Below are positions 23,878-33,368 of a stretch of DNA of 64,000 nt, one piece after another. The notes beneath the pieces were generated by a model that saw only the letters and a list, made by a program, of their open reading frames with translations, did no database searches and was not told the origin of the DNA. Numbering within the stretch: the first letter of the stretch is position 1; the number at the start of each line of letters is the position of its first letter. This stretch comes from Lachnospiraceae bacterium (GTDB taxonomy: Bacteria > Bacillota > Clostridia > Lachnospirales > Lachnospiraceae), in assembly GCA_009774175.1 (NCBI GenBank), contig VSNG01000004.1:2690-66689 (forward strand), written 5' to 3'. Made by a program: the position numbers and the translations under genes.

Positions 23878-24198
23878 ATGAACTGTAAAGAGGCAGAGAA
23901 AAAAATACCGTCCTTCCTGAATGATGAACTGGATGGAAGGGGCCTGGCGGAGTTTGTGGAACATATCGAGGACTGCCCGGAATGTATGGAGGAAGTGTCT
24001 ATTCAGTTTCTGGTGACGGAGGGTATGGAACAGCTTGAGCAGGGCAATAATTTTAATCTGCAGAAGGCGCTTACGCTGAAGCTTGAAAATGCGGATTACA
24101 GGATTCGTGTCAACCGGGTTCTGCGGCATACCCTGGTGGCGCTGGAAGCTTTGGTGGCGGCAGCGATTATCGCGGCGGTGATTATCGTATCCATGTGA
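23878..24198 (+). CDS. putative zinc-finger anti-sigma-factor-like membrane protein
   Basis: The N-terminus carries the zf-HC2 arrangement: Cys3, then HIEDCPEC with the His-x3-Cys-x2-Cys pattern. It follows a helix like those of ZAS anti-sigma factors. A membrane helix (LVALEALVAAAIIAAVIIVSM) closes the 106-residue protein at its C-terminus, so there is almost no outside domain. No sigma factor gene is adjacent, unlike usual ECF pairs. The start codon follows a short purine stretch, and the stop overlaps the polA reading frame region, so it may be transcribed with polA. An orphan regulator role is an inference. Confidence 0.65.
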   Translation: MNCKEAEKKIPSFLNDELDGRGLAEFVEHIEDCPECMEEVSIQFLVTEGMEQLEQGNNFNLQKALTLKLENADYRIRVNRVLRHTLVALEALVAAAIIAAVIIVSM

Positions 24199-24221
24199 CA
24201 GACAGAAGGGTTTGGAAATAT

Positions 24222-26954
24222 ATGGCTTTGAAACTGGTATTGATAGACGGACACAGCATACTGAACAGGGCGTTTTACGGCGTGCCGGAGCTCACCAACG
24301 GGCAGGGCCTGCATACCAACGCGGTCTACGGTTTCTTAAATATCATGTTTAAGATTCTGGAGGAGGAGCAGGCGGATTATCTGGCGGTGGCTTTTGACGT
24401 TCATGCGCCTACGTTTCGTCATGAAATTTATAAGGAGTATAAGGGGACAAGAAAACCGATGCCCACGGAGCTTCGGGAGCAGGTGCCTGTGATGAAGCAG
24501 ATGTTGCAGGCTATGGGAATCTGCGTGGTGGAGCAGGCGGGACTGGAAGCGGACGACATTCTGGGCACCATCGCCAAACGCGCCGAGCGGGAAGGCATGG
24601 AGGTTTCTCTCGTGTCGGGCGACCGGGATTTATTGCAGGTGGCAACAGATCATATTCGAATCAGAATCCCAAAGACTAGGGGCGGCAGGACGCAGGTCGA
24701 GGATTATTATGCAAAAGATGTGGAGGCCGCCTATCAGGTAAATCCCATACAGTTTATTGATTTAAAGGCGCTTATGGGAGATACGGCGGACAATATTCCC
24801 GGCGTGCCCAAGGTGGGAGAGAAAACGGCTACGGAATTGATGGTGACTTACGGGTCCCTTGACAATATTTACGCCCATGTGGAAGAAATTTCCAAAAAGT
24901 CCATCCGGGAATCTCTGCTTGCCAACAGGGAGCTTGCAGATTTAAGCAAAACCCTTGCCACAATCAATGTGGATGCAGAGATTGCCTTTGATTTTGAGCA
25001 GGCCAGAATGGGGGATTTTTATACCGAAGAAGCTTATGTGCTCTGCAAACAGCTGGAATTTAAAAATATGCTGTCCCGTTTTACAAAGGAAGTGGCGGTG
25101 GCAAACGGGCAGGAAGCTTATTTTCGTACCCTTACGGAGTCTGCGCAGGCGGCGGCATTTTTTGAGGAATGCAAAAAGCGCGGCGAGAATACGGAGGGCG
25201 GATGCGAGATCGGGCTTGCCGTTTTTTGCGACGGCAGGGAGGCGGAGTCTGTCTGTATGGGGATTGCCCTTGCGGCTGGCGAGAAGGATGTGGTGTTCAT
25301 TCCCTGTCAGGGTGAAGTGACTGCCGCATTTTTGCGGGAGCATCTTGTGGAATGGAACAGGGATAAGTTATGTAAACTAAGCATGTTTGACATGAAATCC
25401 GTCTATGATATGATTGAGTCCTGCGGCAAAGAGAGCATGTGGCGGGATGCGCAGGGGAAACAGGACGTGCTCTGTCCCTACCGAGAGAAACGGTATTTTG
25501 ACATCCTGATTGCCGCATATCTGTTAAATCCCCTGAAAAGCGATTACCAGACAGAGGATATTGCCGGGGAGTATCTGGGACTGACCATTTCCGACAGGAG
25601 CCAGGTGTGTGGAAAAGGCACTTATGCGGAGGCTTATGAAAAGTCTCCGCAGGAGTTTGCGGTTTATGCCTGCTATCAGGCTTATGTCTGCTTCGCGGCG
25701 GCAAGGACTCTGAGGGACAAACTGGCGGAGCAGGGAATGGAGGAACTGTTTTACGAGATCGAAATGCCTCTTTCCAGAGTGCTCTTTGATATGGAACAGT
25801 CAGGAGTCCGGGTACAGCCCGAAGAGCTGAAAGCTTACGGGCAGGCGCTGACCGGTCGGATCGGAGAACTGGAGCAGGCCATTTACCGGCAGGCGGACAG
25901 TACCTTTAACATTAATTCCCCCAAGCAGCTTGCAGAGATTCTCTTTGTAAAAATGGGCATTAAGGGAGGAAAGAAAACAAAGACCGGGTATTCCACAGCG
26001 GCGGACGTGCTGGAAAAGCTGGCGCCGGATTATCCGATTGTATCTGATATACTGGAGTACCGGGGACTGATGAAATTAAAGTCCACCTATGCGGAAGGGC
26101 TTTCGGCCTGCATTGCAAAAGACGGCAGGATCCATTCTACTTTTAATCAGACGATTACGGCAACAGGGCGGATCAGTTCCACAGAACCAAATCTCCAGAA
26201 CATTCCCATGCGTATGGAGCTGGGAAGACGAATCCGAAAGGTGTTCGTTCCCAAAGAGGGCTGTATTTTCATGGATGCAGATTATTCTCAGATTGAATTG
26301 CGCATTCTGGCCCATATGTCAGACGATAAACAGCTGATTGAAGCCTACCGTATGGATGAAGACATTCACAGGATTACCGCTTCCAAGGTGTTCCACACGC
26401 CCTTTGAGGAGGTGACGGATTTACAGAGGCGAAACGCCAAGGCAGTTAATTTCGGCATTGTCTACGGCATCAGCTCCTTCGGGCTCAGTCAGGATTTGAG
26501 CATTTCCAAAAAGGAGGCGGCGGAGTATATTGAGCACTACTTTGAAACCTATCCGGGCGTAAAGCGGTTTCTGGACCACATGGTCGCCCAGGCCAGGGAA
26601 AAGGGTTATGTGACGACGATGTACGGGCGCAGACGGCCCATTCCGGAGCTGTCCTCCAATAATTTCATGCAGCGATCTTTCGGGGAGCGCGTGGCTATGA
26701 ATTCTCCCATTCAGGGGACGGCGGCGGACATCATGAAAATTGCCATGATCCATGTGTGGGAAAAGCTGCACAGCGAGAACTTAAAGTCCCGTCTGATTTT
26801 GCAGGTGCATGACGAGCTTCTGATCGAAACGGAAACCGGCGAGGAAGAACAGGTGCGGCGGATACTGACGGAGCAGATGCAGCATGCGGCGTCTCTTGCG
26901 GTCGTTTTGGAAATCGACCTGCATACGGGGACGGATTGGTATGAGGCGAAATAA
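24222..26954 (+). CDS. polA: DNA polymerase I, proofreading domain apparently inactive
   Basis: Pol I fills gaps and removes RNA primers in repair and lagging-strand synthesis. Residues 1-~290 form the 5' nuclease (LIDGHSILNRAFYG, EADDILGT, GDRDLLQV, GDTADNIPGV). Residues ~300-510 correspond to the 3'-5' exonuclease, but the acidic DxE motif is absent (the strand reads IGLAVFCDGREAES), so proofreading should be lost, as in Bacillus-type enzymes. The polymerase domain follows with TATGRISSTEPNLQNIPMR, DADYSQIELRIL and QVHDELLIE. I use ATG 24222 (MALKLVLIDG). The frame from 24195 adds nine unconserved residues. coaE follows 30 bases later. Confidence 0.95.
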   Translation: MALKLVLIDGHSILNRAFYGVPELTNGQGLHTNAVYGFLNIMFKILEEEQADYLAVAFDVHAPTFRHEIYKEYKGTRKPMPTELREQVPVMKQMLQAMGICVVEQAGLEADDILGTIAKRAEREGMEVSLVSGDRDLLQVATDHIRIRIPKTRGGRTQVEDYYAKDVEAAYQVNPIQFIDLKALMGDTADNIPGVPKVGEKTATELMVTYGSLDNIYAHVEEISKKSIRESLLANRELADLSKTLATINVDAEIAFDFEQARMGDFYTEEAYVLCKQLEFKNMLSRFTKEVAVANGQEAYFRTLTESAQAAAFFEECKKRGENTEGGCEIGLAVFCDGREAESVCMGIALAAGEKDVVFIPCQGEVTAAFLREHLVEWNRDKLCKLSMFDMKSVYDMIESCGKESMWRDAQGKQDVLCPYREKRYFDILIAAYLLNPLKSDYQTEDIAGEYLGLTISDRSQVCGKGTYAEAYEKSPQEFAVYACYQAYVCFAAARTLRDKLAEQGMEELFYEIEMPLSRVLFDMEQSGVRVQPEELKAYGQALTGRIGELEQAIYRQADSTFNINSPKQLAEILFVKMGIKGGKKTKTGYSTAADVLEKLAPDYPIVSDILEYRGLMKLKSTYAEGLSACIAKDGRIHSTFNQTITATGRISSTEPNLQNIPMRMELGRRIRKVFVPKEGCIFMDADYSQIELRILAHMSDDKQLIEAYRMDEDIHRITASKVFHTPFEEVTDLQRRNAKAVNFGIVYGISSFGLSQDLSISKKEAAEYIEHYFETYPGVKRFLDHMVAQAREKGYVTTMYGRRRPIPELSSNNFMQRSFGERVAMNSPIQGTAADIMKIAMIHVWEKLHSENLKSRLILQVHDELLIETETGEEEQVRRILTEQMQHAASLAVVLEIDLHTGTDWYEAK

Positions 26955-26984
26955 CTGTGCGAAAAAGGGCAGGGCAATGAAGGC

Positions 26985-27590
26985 ATGAAAGTAATCGGAA
27001 TTACGGGCGGCGTGGGCGCGGGAAAGTCTGCGGTACTCGCCCGGCTGACACAGCGAAGCGACTGCGGCGTGATTATGGCGGATCAGGTGGCGCACCGGCT
27101 GGAAGAGCCGGGGGGCATCTGCTTTGCTCCGTTGACGGCTCTTCTGGGAGAAGATATACTGGACGATGCGGGCAGGATTGACAAACAGAAGATGGGCGCC
27201 AAAATTTTTGGAGACGAGACGTTGCTGCAATGCGTCAACGAGATCGTGCATCCGGCGGTAAAGGCGTATCTGCTGGCAAAGATCGAGGAGGAGCGGGCGG
27301 CGGGAAAGCTGCGGTTTCTCTTTATTGAGGCGGCGCTTCTGATTGAGGAAGGCTATGCCGGGATTTTGGACGAGCTGTGGTATATTCACGCAACGGAAGC
27401 GGTCAGACGACGACGGCTGAAAGAAAGCAGGGGCTATTCGGACGAAAAAATAGACGCTATTTTTCACAGTCAGCTTTCGGAGGAGGATTTTCGAAAGCAC
27501 TGTAATGTGGTGATAGAGAACAACGGAACGCTGCAAAGCGTTTACGCACAAATAGAGAAAGAATTGGGGGAAGACCAGTGGCAGAAGTAA
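26985..27590 (+). CDS. coaE: dephospho-CoA kinase
   Basis: CoaE phosphorylates the 3'-OH of dephospho-CoA, the last step of coenzyme A synthesis. The P-loop GGVGAGKSAV is at residues 8-17, followed by MADQVAHRLEEPG, the lid region (RRRRLKESRGYSDEKI) and VIENNGTL near the end. The 201 residues are standard. The order polA-coaE is common in Clostridia. Its 3' end overlaps the start of the FtsA-like gene by 13 bases. Confidence 0.95.
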   Translation: MKVIGITGGVGAGKSAVLARLTQRSDCGVIMADQVAHRLEEPGGICFAPLTALLGEDILDDAGRIDKQKMGAKIFGDETLLQCVNEIVHPAVKAYLLAKIEEERAAGKLRFLFIEAALLIEEGYAGILDELWYIHATEAVRRRRLKESRGYSDEKIDAIFHSQLSEEDFRKHCNVVIENNGTLQSVYAQIEKELGEDQWQK

Positions 27591-30010
27591 AAAAATTTCC
27601 GGGACAGTTGGTATTTGGTCTGGATATCGGGACAAGAAGCATTGTCGGTACGGTAGGGTATCGCATAGGCGGTAAATTTCATGTGGTGACGCAGAGCGTC
27701 AGGGAGCATCAGACACGAGCCATGCTGGACGGACAGATTCACGATATTTACAAAGTGGGCGGCACCATAAAAGAAGTCAAGGCGGAGCTGGAGGAGCGAA
27801 TCGGCAGGCCCTTAAAGGACGTCTGTATCGCGGCGGCGGGTCGTGTGCTGCAGACAGTGACGCTGCGTGTAGATCAGGAGCTGGAAACCGACAGAGAGGT
27901 GACAGGAGAGGATATCTATGCACTGGATTCCCTTGGCGTTGAGAGGGCCTATGCGGAGTTTCTGGAAAACAATGATCTGGATATGAAATTTTACTGTGTG
28001 GGATATTCCGTTGTGCGCTATTATATGAACGGCTATACCATAGGAAATCTGGAAGGACACAAGGCAAAAACCATCGGCGCCGACCTGATTGCCACTTTTC
28101 TGCCCGAGGACGTGGTGGATGGTCTTTACAAGGCGGTGGAGGTTGCCGGTCTGGATGTGGTAAATCTGACGCTGGAGCCTATTGCGGCCATACAGGTTGC
28201 CATTCCCGAGATGTATCGGATGTTAAATATTGCGCTGGTGGATGTGGGCGCGGGCACCTCTGATATTTCCGTCACAAGGGACGGCAGCATTATTGCCTAC
28301 GGTATGATTCCCATTGCGGGAGATTCCCTCACGGAGGTGGTGGCGAAGCACTGCCTGGTGGACTTTGCAACGGCGGAACAGATCAAAAGGGATACCGGCG
28401 TAAAGGATGTGATTGAGTACAAGGATATCATGGGTCTGACGCAGACGATTACCACCGAGGAAGTGGAGCGTGTGTCGGCGGATGTGATTGACAATATGAC
28501 CAGTCAGGTGGCGGAAAAGATCAAGGAATTAAACGGCAATAAATCCGTCAGCGCCGTGTTTGTGGTGGGCGGCGGCGGCAAGCTTCCCGGTTATACCGAA
28601 GCGCTGGCAAAGAAGCTGGAGATTCAGAGCGAGCGCGTGGGCGTCAGAGGCGGAGAGGTTATGCAGGACATCACCTTTTTGGAGGAGGATGCCAGGACGG
28701 ATTCCCTGATGGTAACGCCCATTGGTATCTGCTTAAGCTTTTATGAGCAGAGTAATAACTTTATATTCGTGTATTTCAATGAACAGCGTGTGAAGATTTA
28801 TGATAACAGCAAGGCGGCCGTGGTGGACGCGGCCATGCAGGCGGAATTTGCAAGCGACGGTCTGTTCCCGAAGCGGGGGAAGGAACTGAACTTTACGGTC
28901 AACGGAAAACCCCGCATTGCAAGGGGAGAGCCGGGAGAGGCGGCCCGTATCACCGTAAACGGAAACGAGGCGGATATTTATACCCTTATTCATCCCAACG
29001 ATCAGATCCGTGTGATCGAATCAACGGCGGGAGATCCGGCGCGGATGACGCTGGGACAGCTGCCCGAATTCGGTTCCAAAATGTGGGTCGAGGTCAATGA
29101 CAGGAAGGTGGATCTGCCCAAATTTGCCAGCGTGAACGGGGAATTGCAGTCTGAGTATTACGAGATTCAGGAAAACGATGAGGTCGAGATTCTTGGCTAC
29201 TATACGGTGCGGCAGATTTCAGAGTTTATGGATGTGGTAATCGACTGGAACATGAATATCTATGTCAATAACAAGGTTGCGGATATGGATACCAGAGTTT
29301 ACGAAAACTTTTCGGTGATCTGGACGCTGGAGGATTTGCAGCTTTCCGACGTGGAGTTTTACCAGCCGGCGGAGGCGCAGGAAGAGCGGGCCGGGCAGAA
29401 TGACAGACCGGCGGGAACGGCTGGCTTTACCATGGCGTCGCCCGCTTCAAAGACAGCGGCTGATTCGGCGGGAACCGACAGGACGGCGGAAGACGTGACG
29501 GCAGCGAATGGACCGCTGGGCGAAGCGGAAGACTTTACTGGGAAAGAAGCGGATGCGTCGGGAAGCGCCACAGAAACTTCGGCGGCACAGGCTAAAGCAG
29601 TCGTTTCAGGAGCAGACCAGATGGAGAACGGGCCGGCAGCAGACGGGCAGAAGCCGAGGGGCGCAAGGATTGTGATGGGCCCCGGCGTAAAACGCGCCGA
29701 GGAGGAGGCGAAAGCCAAAGCCAGAGCAAGGGAGGAGGAAGCTGCCCGGGCAAAGGCACAGGAGGACAAGCGCAGGGAAGAAATTTTGAACAAGAATGTG
29801 CCCATGTCCATCATTGTGACGGTAAACGGCGAGCAGATCAAGCTTACCGGGAAAAAGAACTATGTGTTTGTGGATGTGTTTGAGTATATCGACTTTGACC
29901 TGTCGAAACCGCAGGGAAGCGGTATTGTGACAAATCTGAACGGCAGGGAAGCTCAGTATATGGAGAGTATCCGAAGCGGAGATACGATTGAGATATACTG
30001 GAAAAAATAA
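27578..30010 (+). CDS. large FtsA-like actin-fold ATPase with extra C-terminal domains
   Basis: Residues ~10-390 have the FtsA/PilM actin fold: phosphate-1 loop VFGLDIGTRSIVG, connect region LEPIAAIQVA, phosphate-2 LVDVGAGTSDIS and adenosine motif FVVGGGGKLPG. Residues ~420-590 are beta-rich (LNFTVNGKPRIARGEPGEAA) and resemble two ubiquitin-like or SLBB-like modules. A disordered Ala/Glu-rich linker follows. A last domain (MSIIVTVNGEQIKLTGKKNYVFV) ends at the C-terminus. There is no FtsA amphipathic membrane helix. At 810 residues it is about twice FtsA length. The start is GTG behind TTGGGGGAAG. A role in division or envelope assembly is an inference. Confidence 0.78.
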   Translation: MAEVKKFPGQLVFGLDIGTRSIVGTVGYRIGGKFHVVTQSVREHQTRAMLDGQIHDIYKVGGTIKEVKAELEERIGRPLKDVCIAAAGRVLQTVTLRVDQELETDREVTGEDIYALDSLGVERAYAEFLENNDLDMKFYCVGYSVVRYYMNGYTIGNLEGHKAKTIGADLIATFLPEDVVDGLYKAVEVAGLDVVNLTLEPIAAIQVAIPEMYRMLNIALVDVGAGTSDISVTRDGSIIAYGMIPIAGDSLTEVVAKHCLVDFATAEQIKRDTGVKDVIEYKDIMGLTQTITTEEVERVSADVIDNMTSQVAEKIKELNGNKSVSAVFVVGGGGKLPGYTEALAKKLEIQSERVGVRGGEVMQDITFLEEDARTDSLMVTPIGICLSFYEQSNNFIFVYFNEQRVKIYDNSKAAVVDAAMQAEFASDGLFPKRGKELNFTVNGKPRIARGEPGEAARITVNGNEADIYTLIHPNDQIRVIESTAGDPARMTLGQLPEFGSKMWVEVNDRKVDLPKFASVNGELQSEYYEIQENDEVEILGYYTVRQISEFMDVVIDWNMNIYVNNKVADMDTRVYENFSVIWTLEDLQLSDVEFYQPAEAQEERAGQNDRPAGTAGFTMASPASKTAADSAGTDRTAEDVTAANGPLGEAEDFTGKEADASGSATETSAAQAKAVVSGADQMENGPAADGQKPRGARIVMGPGVKRAEEEAKAKARAREEEAARAKAQEDKRREEILNKNVPMSIIVTVNGEQIKLTGKKNYVFVDVFEYIDFDLSKPQGSGIVTNLNGREAQYMESIRSGDTIEIYWKK

Positions 30011-30067
30011 GGATAAAAGAAAGGCGGCTGTGGATAAAAATCATGGCCGCAAAAGGTTTACATAATT

Positions 30068-30868
30068 ATGAGGCTATGCAGCATTGCCAGCGGCAGCAGC
30101 GGAAACTGCGTTTATGTGGGCAGCGATACCACACATCTTTTGATGGATGTGGGAATCAGCGGTAAAAGGACGGAGGAGGGACTGCGTCAGCTGGGACTTA
30201 CCATGAAAGATATTGACGGCATTTGTATCACCCATGAGCATACGGATCACATAAGCGGGCTGGGTGTGCTTTCCAGAAAGTACGGTGTGCCGATCTATGC
30301 GACAAAGGGAACTGCGGAAGCGATCAGGCGCACATCTTCTGTGGGACGGATCGACGATTCTCTGTTTCAGATTATTACGCCGGATGAGAAATGCATTATT
30401 AAGGATATTTCCCTGTATCCTCTTCGCACTTCCCACGATGCGGCGGACCCGGTGGCCTATCGAATTGATTACGACGGGCGGCGGATCGGGCTGGTTACGG
30501 ATCTGGGATGCTACAGCGATTATACGGTGGAGTGCCTGCGGCATGTGGATCTGCTTTATCTGGAGGCCAACCATGACATACATATGTTACAGGTAGGGCC
30601 TTATCCCTATTATCTGAAGCAGCGGATTCTGGGAGAGCGGGGACATTTGTCAAACGAGTCGGCGGGCAGGCTTCTTTCCCGCCTTCTGCACGACAATATG
30701 CAGGCCATCGTGCTGGGACATCTGAGCAAGGAAAATAATCTGCCGGAGCTTGCCTATGAGTCGGTGCGGGTGGAAGTAACCATGTCGGAAACCCGGTACA
30801 GAGGCAATGATTTTCCCATGTATGTGGCGAAGCGCGACGAGGTGTCGGAGGTTATTGAGGTGCGGTAG
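30068..30868 (+). CDS. walJ: MBL-fold metallohydrolase, WalJ/YycJ family
   Basis: WalJ-type proteins are cytosolic metallo-beta-lactamase-fold nucleases linked to cell-wall control and DNA repair in Firmicutes. The start is LCSIASGSSGNCVYVG, and metal ligands lie in THEHTDHISGL. Further features are TSHDAADPVAYRI, TDLGCYSD, the late His in ANHD and VLGHLSKENN. The 266 residues are the family length. Unlike in Bacillus it is not near walRK. It closes the polA-coaE-ftsA-like block with a 58-base spacing. Confidence 0.9.
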   Translation: MRLCSIASGSSGNCVYVGSDTTHLLMDVGISGKRTEEGLRQLGLTMKDIDGICITHEHTDHISGLGVLSRKYGVPIYATKGTAEAIRRTSSVGRIDDSLFQIITPDEKCIIKDISLYPLRTSHDAADPVAYRIDYDGRRIGLVTDLGCYSDYTVECLRHVDLLYLEANHDIHMLQVGPYPYYLKQRILGERGHLSNESAGRLLSRLLHDNMQAIVLGHLSKENNLPELAYESVRVEVTMSETRYRGNDFPMYVAKRDEVSEVIEVR

Positions 30869-30881
30869 CTGCGTATGGTTC

Positions 30882-30977
30882 TCATGCAGCCCGGCCCATT
30901 TCCTTTGCAATTTCAAAAGCTGTGTCTATAATCATTTCTTTTGTGACTTTGGCGATTGCTGGCAATCCATCTGTCAA
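30882..30977 (-). pseudogene. N-terminal stub of a TetR/AcrR regulator
   Basis: Read on the minus strand, TTG at 30977 opens 31 codons containing AIAKVTKEMIIDTAFEIAKE. That is the first helix of a TetR-type DNA-binding domain, and it then stops after MGRAA. The helix-turn-helix itself and the ligand domain are gone. It is too short for the normal family (about 190 residues). Confidence 0.6.
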
Positions 30978-31090
30978 TTTTTCCCGCTAAACTTTCACAC
31001 ATTTTTCATATCGTGACTTATTCCCAAAAATCGGCAATGGGCGCGCGACTGAGTATATATTGGGAATATGAAAATACTCCACCATTTTGA

Positions 31091-31427
31091 AAAATAGGTA
31101 TCTGTAAACCCGTTTTTGACTGGAAAGTTCACGCTACCTATGATGAGCTGATGACGCTTTGCGGCGACATTCAGGCGGCAGGCCTTACTCCGATTGCCAT
31201 GGATGGCGGAGACGGCTGGCCCATGTCATGCTTCCTTACGGATATTATGGTGAAAGTGGCCGGTATTGAATATGCGGACATTGTCAGCAACGCGGTTGCG
31301 ACGGGAGACTTTACGACGCCTGAGATCGTGCAGGCAACACAGATTCTGGTTGACTCTGCGCAGGCAGGTATGTTCCAGGTAGGATATGATTTTCAGGATT
31401 ATGGTACTACCATGAACCTTTTTGGTG
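31091..31427 (+). pseudogene. internal fragment of an extracellular sugar-binding protein
   Basis: The frame opens after a TGA at 31088-31090 without any start codon. It reads KPVFDWKVHATYDELMTLCG, then IQAAGLTPIAMDGGDGWPMS and TPEIVQATQILVDSAQAGMF up to MNLFGGG. This is the middle of a family-1 solute-binding protein, with signal peptide, N-lobe start and C-lobe missing. It is joined to the GH30 remnant at a GGTGGCGGG sequence near 31423-31431. Confidence 0.8.
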
Positions 31428-31976
31428 GCGGGTATTGCGTTTCATTGGTACAGCGGGGATCATTTTGAGGCGCTTTCCATGATACATGATAAATTCCCGG
31501 ACAAGAAGCTGATTTTATCCGAGGCATGTATCGAATACTGTAAATTTGCGGCGGATGATTTTATGAAAAATGCTCAGAAGTATGCCCATGATATGATCGG
31601 CAATATGAATCACGGCATGAACGGTTTTTATGACTGGAACATTGTTCTGGATGAAAAGGGCGGCCCAAACCATGTGGGGAATTTTTGTGACGCGCCGTTT
31701 TTGTTTGACACACAGAAAAAGGAAGTGCTTCGGAGAAATACGGCCGACTATTTATGGCATTTTACACATTTTATCAAACCCGGGGCTGTACGGATCGGCA
31801 CCAGCTCCTATTCGGATGAACTGGAGGCGACAGCGTTTGTCAATCCAAACGGACAGATCACAGCGGTGCTTTTAAACAGAACTGATCATGAGATTTCGGT
31901 TAATGTCCGTCTGGGGGAGCAGATGGCGAAGATCGCAATGGGGGCGGATACGGTTGCGACGGTGGTAATTGGATAG
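31422..31976 (+). pseudogene. C-terminal remnant of a GH30 glycosidase
   Basis: The sequence reads VAGIAFHWYSGDHFEAL, KKLILSEACIEY (LSE holds the GH30 nucleophile), NMNHGMNGFYDWNIVLDEKG and a C-terminal beta-domain TAFVNPNGQITAVLLNRTDH. It is a normal GH30 C-terminal half of about 180 residues. The first ~250 residues, including the acid/base Glu, are absent, so it cannot be active. It was presumably part of the same sugar-use operon as the adjacent binding-protein fragment before a deletion. Confidence 0.82.
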
Positions 31977-32029
31977 AGGTAATGAATCGGGCCGTTCTAT
32001 TGTGTTGATTCATATCGTGTCTGTTTTAT

Positions 32030-32058
32030 TTGAATATACTTCCTGTTTGCTTTATAAT
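32030..32058 (+). promoter_or_regulatory. sigma-A promoter of the aldo-keto reductase gene
   Basis: TTGAAT (32030-32035), 17-base spacer, consensus TATAAT (32053-32058), 113 bases before the start codon. Confidence 0.65.
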
Positions 32059-32170
32059 GAGAGCATATTACTTAAGCGATGCTTTGGGTCAGATTTTCTG
32101 GTAAGGTTATGCCGGAAAGGTATTATTTTTTAAGGGTGGACGGGAGGTGTTTTTTCATTTGGAGGGAAAT

Positions 32171-33181
32171 ATGGCGGACGTATATGTAGCAAGTGATAAA
32201 AGATATGACAGAATGAAGTATAACCGTGTGGGAAAAAGCGGTCTGAAATTTCCGGCAGTGTCGTTGGGATTCTGGCACAATTTCGGAAGCAGGGATAATT
32301 ATGACACGATGAAGGCCATGTGCAGGACGGCTTTTGACACGGGCATTACGCAGTTTGATCTGGCCAATAATTACGGGCCGGTATATGGCAGTGCGGAAGA
32401 GAATGCAGGCAGAATTTTAAAAGAAGATTTTCAGCCCTACAGGGATGAGCTGGTGATTGCCACGAAAGCCGGATACGACATGTGGCCCGGGCCTTATGGG
32501 GACTGGGGCAGTAAAAAGTACCTGACCGCCAGCCTGGACCAGAGCCTGAAACGTCTGGGACTGGAGTATGTGGACATTTTTTATCATCATCGGATGGACA
32601 GGGAGACGCCCCTGGAGGAATCCATGGAAGCCCTTGCGTCCATTGTACGAAGCGGAAAGGCCTTATATGCGGGGATTTCCAATTACGATCAGGAATATAC
32701 ACAGAGGGCAGCGGCTATTATGAAAGAACTGCACTGCCCGTTAATTGTAAACCAGAGATCCTATTCCATCTTTAACCGCGCCATCGAGGAAGACGGCGTG
32801 AAAAAATGCTGTAAGGAACAGGGGCTGGGAATTATTGCGTTTAGTCCGCTGGCGCAGGGACTTTTGACCGACAAATATCTTAACGGTATCCCGCAGGACA
32901 GCCGTATCGCCAGAGACAGTCGTTTTCTGAAAGCGGATGCGCTGACGCCGCAGCGGCTGGAACAAATCAGAAGGCTGAATGAGATGGCGGCGAAGAGGGG
33001 ACAGACTCTTGCGCAGATGGCGTTGTCGTGGGTACTGAAGGATGACGAGGTGTGTTCTGTATTGATTGGGGCTTCCAGACCGGAGCAGATTCTTGAAAAT
33101 ATTTCTGCTGCGGAAAATGCGGCCTTTACCAGTGAGGAGCTTCTTAAAATCGAGGAGATCGTTGGCGGTGTGGAAGCATAA
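32171..33181 (+). CDS. aldo-keto reductase, YghZ/Gpr-like
   Basis: This NADPH-dependent carbonyl reductase has a (beta/alpha)8 fold. The catalytic set is visible in FDLANNYGP (Asp and Tyr), IATKAGYDMWPGPYG (Lys) and DIFYHHRMD (His). GLGIIAFSPLAQGLLTDKYL and VLIGASRPEQILENI bind cofactor. The 336 residues and the MWPGPYGDWGS insertion fit the L-glyceraldehyde-3-phosphate reductase/methylglyoxal branch (YghZ), though the true substrate is uncertain. I use ATG 32171 behind GGAGGG. The GTG at 32147 lacks a site. It has its own promoter and stands just downstream of the pseudogene block. Confidence 0.85.
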   Translation: MADVYVASDKRYDRMKYNRVGKSGLKFPAVSLGFWHNFGSRDNYDTMKAMCRTAFDTGITQFDLANNYGPVYGSAEENAGRILKEDFQPYRDELVIATKAGYDMWPGPYGDWGSKKYLTASLDQSLKRLGLEYVDIFYHHRMDRETPLEESMEALASIVRSGKALYAGISNYDQEYTQRAAAIMKELHCPLIVNQRSYSIFNRAIEEDGVKKCCKEQGLGIIAFSPLAQGLLTDKYLNGIPQDSRIARDSRFLKADALTPQRLEQIRRLNEMAAKRGQTLAQMALSWVLKDDEVCSVLIGASRPEQILENISAAENAAFTSEELLKIEEIVGGVEA

Positions 33182-33237
33182 CGACGGGCGAATAATGAAG
33201 CGAACCGGGAAATAAATGCACTATATCGGAAAACATA

Positions 33238-33266
33238 TTGACATGAGTGTGTTAAATCGCTACGAT
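33238..33266 (+). promoter_or_regulatory. promoter of upp with about 95-base structured leader
   Basis: TTGACA (33238-33243), 17-base spacer, TACGAT (33261-33266). In the leader GCATTTG (33279-33285) and CAAATGC (33301-33307) can pair. I recognise no known riboswitch and no PyrR site. Confidence 0.55.
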
Positions 33267-33368
33267 CTATTAAGGGGCATTTGACCCTCGCGGCAGCCGC
33301 CAAATGCTTTCAGGCAATCGTCTGGCCCGTTGCCCGCTGGAATAAACACGCACAGGACGGAGGAAAAA

